Source: an uncultured Flaviramulus sp.
Lineage (GTDB): Bacteria; Bacteroidota; Bacteroidia; Flavobacteriales; Flavobacteriaceae
Length of the DNA: 64,000 nucleotides
Reading direction: 5' to 3'
NCBI GenBank assembly: GCA_947501105.1
Contig: CANMUP010000001.1
Span: 620,001 to 684,000, forward strand
Below the pieces are notes generated by a model. The model made no database searches, was not told the origin of the DNA, and saw only the letters and a list, made by a program, of their open reading frames with translations. Shown one piece after another: positions 1-7,731 of this stretch. Each line of letters opens with the position of its first letter. The stretch's first letter is position 1. Both the position numbers and the translations under genes were made by a program.

Positions 1-298
1 CTTCTATAACTAAATGGTTATTCGTTTTTGGAGTCTTAATTTTTTTAATATCAATTGAAACATTATCTATCTCTGCTGCTGCATGTGGGCTCATTGGTGT
101 TTGCAGTGCATAGGTGTTTAAATGAAATTTTGATTTAGAATTTGTGACCAATTTTTCTATCTTTTTTGTGTCACAGTTATCTAGTTCTCCAGCTTGTATG
201 GGTTTCCAATAGTCAGCTTGCAAAGCTTCTGTTACTATGGCTGATGCTATTGTTTTACCAACATCAGTTGATATTCCTGTTATAAAATATGTGCTCAT
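1..298 (-). CDS. bioD: dethiobiotin synthetase (partial, C-terminus off the window)
   Basis: This frame is open to the window edge and encodes the first 99 residues of an ATP-dependent dethiobiotin synthetase, which closes the ureido ring of dethiobiotin in the penultimate step of biotin synthesis. The protein opens MSTYFITGISTDVGKT, the family's amino-terminal P-loop (GxxTxxGKT form), followed by the WKPIQAG segment typical of BioD. The ATG overlaps the stop codon of the upstream DUF2007 gene by one base (TAATG), so the two are translationally coupled. The gene lies in a bioF - DUF2007 - bioD operon. The carboxyl end lies outside the window. Confidence 0.92.
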   Translation of the reverse strand, partial: MSTYFITGISTDVGKTIASAIVTEALQADYWKPIQAGELDNCDTKKIEKLVTNSKSKFHLNTYALQTPMSPHAAAEIDNVSIDIKKIKTPKTNNHLVIE

Positions 299-675
299 TA
301 AAAAGTAGTATTACAAACGTTGCAGCGATATTTTGTTTTTTCAAAAAAAGGAAAGAGCATATAAAAAATATTTTTTCTAGAAGGCTCTGCAATCAATATT
401 TTTGTTGAATTACAATTTACACAAACAACATCTTTTCCATTCTTATCCTTTTCATAATTTCTTATTTGATTAAAAATCTTTATTGCCTCTGTTACATTAT
501 CATTATGAACTAATAATTTTACACCACCTATAGCTTGACTAATTAAAGGGTCTGAATCCACGGTTTTTTCATCCAATAACATAACGCGAATACCTTCTGA
601 TTCTAGCTTAGATTTTGTAATCTGCGCTTCAGTTGAGTAAGGAAACGTTGTTAGTATTGTATAATTATCTATCAT
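298..675 (-). CDS. DUF2007 domain protein with C-terminal zinc ribbon
   Basis: This is a 125-residue soluble protein. Residues 5-70 resemble the DUF2007 fold (putative prokaryotic signal-transducing protein, PII-like), with the family pattern of a strand followed by a helix that starts near STEAQITKSKLESEGI. The C-terminus carries two cysteine pairs, C85/C88 (CVNC) and C118/C121 (CNVC), which look like a zinc ribbon. It sits between bioF and bioD, 11 nt after bioF, and overlaps bioD by one base. The function is unknown. Its conserved place in a biotin operon may only reflect co-transcription. Confidence 0.8.
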   Translation of the reverse strand: MIDNYTILTTFPYSTEAQITKSKLESEGIRVMLLDEKTVDSDPLISQAIGGVKLLVHNDNVTEAIKIFNQIRNYEKDKNGKDVVCVNCNSTKILIAEPSRKNIFYMLFPFFEKTKYRCNVCNTTF

Positions 676-686
676 AAATATAAAAT

Positions 687-1844
687 TTAAACAAAAGTAG
701 TCAACAACTGCAAAACTTCTGTTATTTCTTTTTCTGAATTATAACTATGTAAACAAAAACGTAAACGCTCTTCTCCTTTTGTAACAGTTGGCGATAAAAT
801 TGGTTTTACATTAAAATGATGTTCTTGAAGTTTTTTTGCAATCAATTTTACTTTTTGGTTTCCTGGAATAATACAACATTGTATAGCAGAATCACTTTCA
901 ATAAAATAATTTTGAAGATTTAGCTTTATGATTTCTGTCTTAAAACATTGAATATTTTGAAGTAGTTTATAAATACTAGGGTGAGGTTTTCTGCTTTGAC
1001 TTGAAATAACAAGTTCGTTGTATGTAGATTGAATTGTTGCTAAGCTATGTGGCGGTAATGCCGTGGTATAAATAAAGCTACGAGAAAAATTAACTAGGTA
1101 TTGTTTTAACGTTTCACTACCAAGAATAGCAGCACCGTGGCTACCCATAGCTTTTCCGTAGGTAACTAAGCGCGCAAAAATATCTTTTTCAAGATTCAAT
1201 TTTTGGGCTAAACCAGCTCCTCGGTCTCCAAAAACACCAATAGCATGTGCTTCATCAACAACCAAATGTGCTCCGTAATTTTTACTTATTTGACAGATTG
1301 TAGCTAAGTCTGGCAAATCGCCGTCCATCGAAAACACAGATTCTGTAACAATATATATATTGCCGTTATGTTGAACCCGTTTTAGCATCTCATCTAACGC
1401 CTCTAAATTGTTATGTTTAAACTTATAAGCCTTAGCATTTGAAAGCTTGATGCCATCGCGTATGGAAGCATGTATATATTCGTCGTAAAAAATAATATCC
1501 TCACGTTGAGGTACACAACTAAAAAAACCAACATTTGCATCGTACCCAGAGTTAAATATTAAGGCGGCTTCGCTATTATGGAATTCAGATATAATGTTTT
1601 CTACAATGTTATAAAGCGAATGGTTTCCAGAAAGTAAACGTGAGCCTGTTGCTCCATTTTGCTTAATATTATGATCAATTAAAAATTTATGAGCATTATC
1701 AAAAATTATTTCAGATTTTGAAAACCCTAAATAATCGTTTGATGAAAAATCAACTAAATCGTTTTGTTTATTAAGTTGTCGCAAAGCATTAGTTGCTTTT
1801 CGATTATCGAGTTTTTCTTGTAGTTTTTTGGGAAATTGATCCAT
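687..1844 (-). CDS. bioF: 8-amino-7-oxononanoate synthase (pyridoxal-phosphate enzyme)
   Basis: This 385-residue fold-type I PLP enzyme belongs to the alpha-oxoamine synthase family and condenses pimeloyl thioester with alanine in biotin synthesis. The motif VVDEAHAIGVFG (residues 195-206) supplies the PLP-contacting Asp and His. TYGKAMGSHGA contains the Schiff-base lysine at K231. Its length matches BioF rather than the longer 5-aminolevulinate synthases. Context with bioD supports BioF over the related 2-amino-3-ketobutyrate ligase (Kbl). A consensus promoter places the -7 box 4 nt before the ATG, so the message probably starts at the ATG. Confidence 0.93.
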   Translation of the reverse strand: MDQFPKKLQEKLDNRKATNALRQLNKQNDLVDFSSNDYLGFSKSEIIFDNAHKFLIDHNIKQNGATGSRLLSGNHSLYNIVENIISEFHNSEAALIFNSGYDANVGFFSCVPQREDIIFYDEYIHASIRDGIKLSNAKAYKFKHNNLEALDEMLKRVQHNGNIYIVTESVFSMDGDLPDLATICQISKNYGAHLVVDEAHAIGVFGDRGAGLAQKLNLEKDIFARLVTYGKAMGSHGAAILGSETLKQYLVNFSRSFIYTTALPPHSLATIQSTYNELVISSQSRKPHPSIYKLLQNIQCFKTEIIKLNLQNYFIESDSAIQCCIIPGNQKVKLIAKKLQEHHFNVKPILSPTVTKGEERLRFCLHSYNSEKEITEVLQLLTTFV

Positions 1845-1848
1845 AAAA

Positions 1849-1878
1849 CAAATGTAGCAAGTTAATCTGAGTATACAA
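1849..1878 (-). promoter_or_regulatory. promoter of bioF, Bacteroidota consensus
   Basis: On the minus strand TTG (1878-1876) is followed after 19 bp by TACATTTG (1856-1849), an exact match to the TTG / TAnnTTTG promoter of Bacteroidota. Only 4 nt separate the -7 box from the bioF ATG. The site overlaps the 3' end of the upstream gene on the same strand. Confidence 0.8.
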
Positions 1879-2404
1879 TTTTGCCAGTTTCTTTTGAAGC
1901 TTTTTTATCTATCCATTTAAAATCATTTCTAACCGTAGCATCTAGCAAATCAATATTTAACAGTTCGGATAATTCAAAGGCATTTCTAAAAGCATCTTTG
2001 AAATTAAATTCTTCATAAAGCTCCCAATGCCTATTTTTTTTATTCCATAAGTTTACCTGAAATGTGCCTTCGCTAATAGAAAAAAGAGAAACATAATTAA
2101 ATTTTGGCATCGGTTTCCATCGACCATACTTTAATACCCCTAGTGCAAATTCTTTTTTAAAACGTTTGTTTTCAAAATCAAAATGACAATTGATAGTATA
2201 TGAAAAGTATGTAGCCAAAAAGGTTAGGACAAAAATTATTTGTAGATAATCGAAGTGTGCATAGAAATGTTTCTTTTTCCAAGAAAAATCCATTGTAAAA
2301 ATAAAGTAGATTATTAAACCAATTGCTATAGTAAAAAAAAGCGCTGCAGTTATACGAAAGAATAAAGAGTTTTGTCTTTCTATGTAAATTAAAGTCTTTT
2401 GCAC
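1862..2404 (-). CDS. hypothetical two-helix membrane protein
   Basis: I do not recognise this 180-residue protein. It has two predicted membrane helices near residues 15-38 and 52-70, followed by a charged, aromatic-rich cytoplasmic domain of about 105 residues. It starts with GTG. The start is supported by a perfect promoter whose -7 box ends 4 nt upstream, which leaves no room for a longer reading frame on that transcript. The stop lies 17 nt before the bioF start, and bioF has its own promoter inside this gene's end. It is divergent from the DUF2975 gene. Confidence 0.7.
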   Translation of the reverse strand: MQKTLIYIERQNSLFFRITAALFFTIAIGLIIYFIFTMDFSWKKKHFYAHFDYLQIIFVLTFLATYFSYTINCHFDFENKRFKKEFALGVLKYGRWKPMPKFNYVSLFSISEGTFQVNLWNKKNRHWELYEEFNFKDAFRNAFELSELLNIDLLDATVRNDFKWIDKKASKETGKIVYSD

Positions 2405-2408
2405 AACT

Positions 2409-2438
2409 CAAATATACAAAGAGGAATTAATTCTTCAA
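2409..2438 (-). promoter_or_regulatory. promoter of the 1862-2404 gene
   Basis: Minus-strand TTG (2438-2436), 19 bp spacer, then TATATTTG (2416-2409): a full match to the Bacteroidota consensus. The -7 box ends 4 nt before the GTG start, suggesting a leaderless message. Confidence 0.78.
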
Positions 2439-2476
2439 AAGGTGACATTAATAAAAATATTATCCTTTTTAGATAA

Positions 2477-2534
2477 AAAATTATTGTTTATCAATAATTT
2501 TATTATACATTTGTTATCGTTAAACAATAATTTT
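2477..2534 (+). promoter_or_regulatory. operator with three CAATAATTTT half-sites over the DUF2975/Xre promoter
   Basis: The decamer CAATAATTTT occurs three times: inverted at 2477-2486 and direct at 2492-2501 and 2525-2534. The first two form a perfect palindrome of 10-bp arms with a 5-bp centre that covers the -33 TTG. The first and third form a second inverted repeat with 14-bp arms that encloses the -7 box. The downstream gene pair includes an Xre-type DNA-binding protein, so autoregulation is the natural inference. Confidence 0.62.
2484..2513 (+). promoter_or_regulatory. promoter of the DUF2975-Xre-GNAT operon
   Basis: TTG (2484-2486), 19 bp spacer, TACATTTG (2506-2513): an exact Bacteroidota consensus promoter, about 24 nt before the preferred ATG at 2538. 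Both elements lie within or between the operator half-sites. Confidence 0.78.
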
Positions 2535-2537
2535 ATT

Positions 2538-3041
2538 ATGAAAGCAATTAATATTTTAAAAAGATTAATTAATATTTACTATTATTTATTAATATTAGTT
2601 TTAATCGCAGGGATACTATCCATACCATTATTAATACTCAAAAAGAAATATGTGGTTAAATTTTTAGGTGAAGAGGTAGATTTGAATAATTTGAGTAGTT
2701 TAAATATGGCAATAATTTTAATTTTGGTCGCATCGCTTTGGTTTCTCTATTTTAAAGCAATTAAATTGCTTAAGCACAGCGTACATGAGTTATCTGAGGG
2801 GCACTATTTTTCAAAATTGGTAATTGATAATTTTAAAACAATAGGTATCCTTTTTTTAATTTGTGGACTAGGAGAGGTCTTTGCCAAAATAATTTTAAAT
2901 CTAATCTTAAAAAATAAATTTCAATTGGGTATTGATTCTTCAGTTGTCATATTTTTAATTATGGGTTTATTCTTTATGTTTTTAAGCGAAGTGTTTTTAA
3001 AAGGAAGTCAATTAGAAGAAGAAAACGATCTAACCATATAA
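2538..3041 (+). CDS. DUF2975 family membrane protein
   Basis: This 167-residue integral membrane protein has four hydrophobic segments (near residues 12-32, 55-73, 100-118 and 130-150) and the spacing of the DUF2975 family. A longer frame from GTG at 2442 exists, but it would begin upstream of the promoter's -7 box (2506-2513), so I chose ATG 2538. The stop is 3 nt before the Xre-type regulator. DUF2975 membrane proteins with a small YozG-like HTH protein are a recurrent pair in Firmicutes and Bacteroidota. The role is unknown, and a membrane-linked sensor or target of the regulator is an inference. Confidence 0.78.
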   Translation: MKAINILKRLINIYYYLLILVLIAGILSIPLLILKKKYVVKFLGEEVDLNNLSSLNMAIILILVASLWFLYFKAIKLLKHSVHELSEGHYFSKLVIDNFKTIGILFLICGLGEVFAKIILNLILKNKFQLGIDSSVVIFLIMGLFFMFLSEVFLKGSQLEEENDLTI

Positions 3042-3044
3042 ACT

Positions 3045-3251
3045 ATGTCAATAATTGTTAATTTAGATGTTATGCTTGCTAAACGTAAAATGAAAAGCAA
3101 AGATTTGGCAGAAATTATTGGTATAACCACAGCTAATTTATCGATATTAAAATCAGGCAAGGCAAAAGCTGTAAGATTTTCAACTTTAGAAGCTATTTGT
3201 AAAGCACTCGACTGTCAACCTAGTGATATTTTAGAATATATTGAAGACTAA
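3045..3251 (+). CDS. YozG-like Xre-family transcriptional regulator
   Basis: This 68-residue protein consists almost entirely of one helix-turn-helix domain of the Cro/C1 (Xre) type, with a recognition helix around ITTANLSILKSGKAKAVRF and the C-terminal CKALDCQPSDILEY typical of YozG-like regulators. It lies 3 nt after the DUF2975 gene and overlaps the acetyltransferase start by 11 nt. Proteins of this kind bind as dimers to palindromes, and the palindrome over the operon promoter is the obvious candidate site. Confidence 0.88.
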   Translation: MSIIVNLDVMLAKRKMKSKDLAEIIGITTANLSILKSGKAKAVRFSTLEAICKALDCQPSDILEYIED

Positions 3252-3792
3252 CATTACATACCACAGAGCATCAACTACCGAAGAATTAAATCAAATTTTA
3301 AAACTTCAAGAGGAAAATTTACGTCATTTAGTTTCTGATGAAATTAAAGAAAAAGAAGGTTTTGTAACCTTGCAGCATGATTTTGAAATGCTAAAAAAAA
3401 TGAATGATGCGTGCGCACATTGCATTGTAAAACACAAAGGCGAAGTTGTAGGTTACGCTTTGTCAATGCTTAAAAGATTTCAAAACGATATTCCGTTATT
3501 GGTGCCCATGTTTATTCAAATAGATAAGGCAATCAAGGAACAAAATGACTCCTCCAACTATATTGCAATGGGGCAAATATGTATAGATAAGAAGGCAAGA
3601 GGGCAAGGCATTTTTAGAGGGCTGTATAATTATATGGCACAAGAACTTAAAAAGGATTTTGATGCGATTATTACTGAGGTCGATACTAAAAACATACGCT
3701 CATCTAATGCGCATAAAGCCGTAGGTTTCGAACTTTTAAAAAATTATATTTCAAATAATCAGGTTTGGGAAGTCATTATTTTAAGACTTTAA
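3241..3792 (+). CDS. GNAT-family N-acetyltransferase
   Basis: This 183-residue protein has the GNAT fold: the acetyl-CoA pyrophosphate loop is KKARGQGIFRGLYNYM (Q/RxxGxG/A form), preceded by the strand GQICID and followed by the beta-strand containing ITEVDTKN and the terminal VGFELLKNY motif. It starts with TTG inside the end of the upstream regulator gene (11-nt overlap), because no ATG exists before residue 50. It is presumably translated by coupling within the DUF2975-Xre operon. The substrate is unknown. Confidence 0.8.
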   Translation: MKTNITYHRASTTEELNQILKLQEENLRHLVSDEIKEKEGFVTLQHDFEMLKKMNDACAHCIVKHKGEVVGYALSMLKRFQNDIPLLVPMFIQIDKAIKEQNDSSNYIAMGQICIDKKARGQGIFRGLYNYMAQELKKDFDAIITEVDTKNIRSSNAHKAVGFELLKNYISNNQVWEVIILRL

Positions 3793-3805
3793 TTCTATTT
3801 TCTTG

Positions 3806-3813
3806 TATCTTTA
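3806..3813 (+). promoter_or_regulatory. candidate -7 box of umuC
   Basis: TATCTTTA differs from TAnnTTTG at the last base only and ends 5 nt before the umuC ATG. No clear TTG is found about 19 bp upstream, so the assignment is moderate. Confidence 0.45.
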
Positions 3814-3818
3814 CAACT

Positions 3819-5081
3819 ATGTTTGCGCTCGTAGATTGTAATAATTTCTATGCTTCTTGCGAACGTGTTTTTAACCCTAATTTACAAGGAAAACCAATTG
3901 CTATTCTTTCAAATAACGATGGTTGTGTAATCTCACGAAGTGACGAAGCAAAAACTGTTGGTTTACCAATGGGAGCACCTATTTTTAAATGGGAATCCTT
4001 TTGTAAAGCCAATGGAATATCTGTGCTGTCATCAAATTACCCATTGTATGGCGATATGAGCAGTCGTGTAATGTCTATTTTAAAACAATTTACACCCGAT
4101 GTGGAATTGTATAGTATAGACGAATCGTTTTTAGAATTTAAAAATTTTGAAGAAGATTATAATTATGACGATTACGGAGATAAAATCAGAAAACAGATTT
4201 TAAAATGGACAGGAATTCCAACTTGTGTTGGCGTTGCTCCAACCAAAGCGTTGAGTAAAGTAGCCAATAAAGTAGCACGTAAATTCCCCAAGGAAACAAA
4301 TGGAGTTTATGTAATAGACTCTGAAGAGAAGCGAATAAAAGCTTTAAAATGGATTAAAATTGAAGATGTTTGGGGTATTGGGCGAGGTTTAACCAAACGA
4401 TTAAAACTTAAAAAGTGTAAAACGGCTTTTGATTTTACGCAATTATCAGATGATTGGATTCGTAAAAACTTCTCCATTACCGAGTGGAAATTAAAGAAAG
4501 ACTTGGAAGGCATTCCTACCTTGCAGTTGGACGAGTTAAAAACCAAACGAGCCATAGCTACAACGCGAAGTTTTGATTATACTTACGACGATATAAACTA
4601 CATAAAAGAGCGTATTTCTACTTTTGCAACAAGTTGTGCCGAAAAACTACGTAAACAAGGCTCTAGCTGTCATGTTATTATTGTTTTATTAAGTAGCGAT
4701 AGGCATAAAAAAACCTTAGAACAGCATAGAGGAAGCAAAATTGTTAGCATCCCATTCCCAACTAATTCTTCGTTAGTAATTAGTAATGAAGCCGTAAAAG
4801 CTGTAACTTCCGTTTTTAAAAAGGGTGTTAAATATAAACGTGCAGGCGTTATTGTGTCTGGGTTGGTGCCAACAGATAATTTTCAGCTTAATATGTTTGA
4901 GTACGAAAATCCAAAACACAAATATTTAATGCATGCTATCGATGGGTTGAACACAAAGTACGGCGATTATAAAATTAAAATTGCTAGTCAAGATTTAAAA
5001 CGGACATGGAAAATGCGTCAAGAACGATTGTCACCACGATACACAACAAATATTAATGATATTATTAAAGTAAAATGTTAA
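3819..5081 (+). CDS. umuC: Y-family translesion DNA polymerase, UmuC type
   Basis: This 420-residue protein is the catalytic subunit of an error-prone polymerase V-like enzyme that copies across DNA lesions. It opens MFALVDCNNFYASCERVF, the palm motif with the first catalytic aspartate, and YSIDESFLEF carries the second catalytic pair (Asp-Glu). The C-terminal QLNMFEY resembles the beta-clamp binding motif of UmuC proteins. I used ATG 3819 rather than an upstream start in the same frame because the MFALVDCNN start matches the family and the -7 box lies just before it. The length equals E. coli UmuC. umuD follows downstream, the reverse of the usual umuD-umuC order. Confidence 0.92.
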   Translation: MFALVDCNNFYASCERVFNPNLQGKPIAILSNNDGCVISRSDEAKTVGLPMGAPIFKWESFCKANGISVLSSNYPLYGDMSSRVMSILKQFTPDVELYSIDESFLEFKNFEEDYNYDDYGDKIRKQILKWTGIPTCVGVAPTKALSKVANKVARKFPKETNGVYVIDSEEKRIKALKWIKIEDVWGIGRGLTKRLKLKKCKTAFDFTQLSDDWIRKNFSITEWKLKKDLEGIPTLQLDELKTKRAIATTRSFDYTYDDINYIKERISTFATSCAEKLRKQGSSCHVIIVLLSSDRHKKTLEQHRGSKIVSIPFPTNSSLVISNEAVKAVTSVFKKGVKYKRAGVIVSGLVPTDNFQLNMFEYENPKHKYLMHAIDGLNTKYGDYKIKIASQDLKRTWKMRQERLSPRYTTNINDIIKVKC

Positions 5082-5084
5082 TTT

Positions 5085-5167
5085 GCGCGTTACCACAAGG
5101 GTCGGGCTTTCGGCAGTCGCTTCCTCCTTCGTCGGCGAGCTTCAACAAATGCCTCAATCCCTAACGC
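5085..5167 (+). repeat. dispersed inverted-repeat element, family A copy 1
   Basis: This 83-nt GC-rich block starts 3 nt after the umuC stop. Its ends form GCGTTA (5087-5092) and TAACGC (5162-5167). It shares AGGGTCGGGCTTTC, AGTCGCT, GAGCTTCAACAA and CTCAATCCCTAACGC, with few differences, with the block at 57359-57434. Composition differs sharply from the AT-rich surroundings. No reading frame or terminator tail is present. Confidence 0.72.
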
Positions 5168-5200
5168 AAACATAAGTGCTAATAAAAAACACAAAAACAA

Positions 5201-5641
5201 ATGCTATTACACAAATCAGACTCATTAACCTTTTTTACTCCTAAAGCCTTTAAAAACTCTGGAGCTCATTTTTTCGATACTGGAATTTCAGCAGGATTCC
5301 CTTCACCAGCCGAAGATTTTAAAGAACAACGCTTGTCGTTAGACCGAGAGCTTGTAAAAAATAAAGAAGCTACTTTTTTTGCACGTGTTAGCGGACAATC
5401 TATGATTGGAGCAGGGCTTGATGATAATGATTTGTTAGTTATAGATAGAAGCTTAGAACCTACAAACAATAAAATAGCAGTATGCTTTCTAGATGGAGAA
5501 TTCACTGTAAAGCGTTTAAAAGTAGATAAAGACGAAGTTTGGCTACAACCAGAAAACCCTAATTATCCTATTATAAAAATTACACAAGAAAACGATTTTA
5601 TCATTTGGGGTATTGTTACCAATGTGATTAAAAAAGTGTAA
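5201..5641 (+). CDS. umuD: UmuD-like self-cleaving S24 peptidase subunit
   Basis: This 146-residue LexA/UmuD-type S24 protein is the processed accessory subunit of the UmuC polymerase. The self-cleavage site is A31-G32 within ISAGFPSPAED, matching the CGFPSPAxD site of enterobacterial UmuD. The catalytic dyad is S67 (SGQSM) and K104 (FTVKRL). It lacks the LexA DNA-binding domain, so it is UmuD and not a repressor. It follows umuC at a distance of about 120 nt that is mostly filled by a dispersed repeat. A strong terminator follows directly. Confidence 0.92.
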   Translation: MLLHKSDSLTFFTPKAFKNSGAHFFDTGISAGFPSPAEDFKEQRLSLDRELVKNKEATFFARVSGQSMIGAGLDDNDLLVIDRSLEPTNNKIAVCFLDGEFTVKRLKVDKDEVWLQPENPNYPIIKITQENDFIIWGIVTNVIKKV

Positions 5642-5644
5642 AAC

Positions 5645-5679
5645 AAAAAAACGCCTCAGAAACTCTGAGGCGTTTTTTT
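5645..5679. terminator. bidirectional intrinsic terminator between umuD and atpC
   Basis: A perfect stem with arms 5645-5660 and 5664-5679 and a 3-nt loop has an A-run on the left and a T-run on the right. It can therefore stop transcription of umuD on the plus strand and of the atpD-atpC operon on the minus strand. Confidence 0.88.
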
Positions 5680-5700
5680 AATATATGTTTTGTGATTTAA

Positions 5701-5979
5701 TTAATCTGCTAATACAATCACTTTATTGTCTTTCAACTCTAAAGTTCCTGAGTTAATTGCTAACCAAGTACCTTTATCATCACCTTTAGTGAATTTATCC
5801 TGAACCTCTTCTTCTAAAGAAATATCGCCATAGATTTTAACGTTTCCTTCTTTTAAAAGCGATACTATAGGAGCATGATCTTTTAACATCTCAAACTCTC
5901 CACTTACACCTGGAACAGCAATACTTGTTACCTCTCCACTAAATAAAGTTGCTTCTGGTGATACAATTTCTAAATACAT
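5701..5979 (-). CDS. atpC: F1F0 ATP synthase epsilon subunit
   Basis: This 92-residue protein is the amino-terminal beta-sandwich of the F1 epsilon subunit, with MYLEIVSPEATLFSGEV at the start and VPGVSGEFEMLKDHAPIVS, the family signature. It lacks the C-terminal helical hairpin of the long (about 135-residue) bacterial form, as usual in Bacteroidota. It forms a two-gene unit with atpD, from which it is separated by 76 nt containing a short-period palindromic repeat. Confidence 0.93.
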   Translation of the reverse strand: MYLEIVSPEATLFSGEVTSIAVPGVSGEFEMLKDHAPIVSLLKEGNVKIYGDISLEEEVQDKFTKGDDKGTWLAINSGTLELKDNKVIVLAD

Positions 5980-5987
5980 AGTTTTTT

Positions 5988-6051
5988 AGTTTGCAGTCTG
6001 CAGTTTACAGTTTACAGTCACTGAAGACTGAAGACTGATTTACTGCGAACT
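5988..6051. repeat. heptamer-periodic palindromic repeat between atpD and atpC
   Basis: The left half is a run of 7-bp units of the form CAGTTTA / CAGTCTG. The right half is a run of CTGAAGA units. The ends AGTTTGCAGT (5988-5997) and ACTGCGAACT (6042-6051) are inverted with one mismatch. It lies 4 nt after the atpD stop and 8 nt before atpC, so it must be transcribed within the operon and could fold into one long imperfect hairpin. Confidence 0.72.
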
Positions 6052-6055
6052 AATT

Positions 6056-7567
<1,512 letters not shown>

Positions 7568-7624
7568 TTATGTATTTAATATTATGCGTTTTAATTCTAT
7601 GAAAACACTCTAAGTTTTCGCGTG

Positions 7625-7632
7625 CAAAGATA
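7625..7632 (-). promoter_or_regulatory. -7 box of the atpD-atpC promoter
   Basis: On the minus strand TATCTTTG is an exact TAnnTTTG match, 60 nt before the atpD ATG. A TTT replaces TTG at the -33 position. The 5' leader would be about 55 nt. Confidence 0.6.
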
Positions 7633-7680
7633 TATTTTTTAATTTAAAAATAAAGTTGTTTTTATAGGTTTTTTGGAATA

Positions 7681-7712
7681 AAAAAACACCTCCGTATTGA
7701 AGGTGTTTTTTA
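7681..7712 (-). terminator. intrinsic terminator after the SGNH-hydrolase gene
   Basis: Arms AAAAAACACCT and AGGTGTTTTTT enclose a 9-nt loop. The hairpin lies 20 nt past the stop of the minus-strand gene that ends at 7732, with a T-run on the minus strand after the stem. Confidence 0.78.
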
Positions 7713-7731
7713 ATATTATTTTATTAGTTGT

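Noticed and set aside
2442-2537. GTG start at 2442 for the DUF2975 gene
   Set aside because: It would begin upstream of the consensus -7 box, and the extra 32 residues do not resemble the family.
3045-3792. HTH-GNAT gene pair as a toxin-antitoxin system
   Set aside because: Known acetyltransferase toxins pair with ribbon-helix-helix antitoxins encoded upstream. Here the regulator is YozG-like and belongs with the DUF2975 gene, and the GNAT protein lacks a recognisable toxin-type signature.
3819-5641. umuC-umuD as part of a prophage or mobile element
   Set aside because: No integrase, phage structural or transposase genes are nearby, and the flanks are ordinary chromosomal genes.
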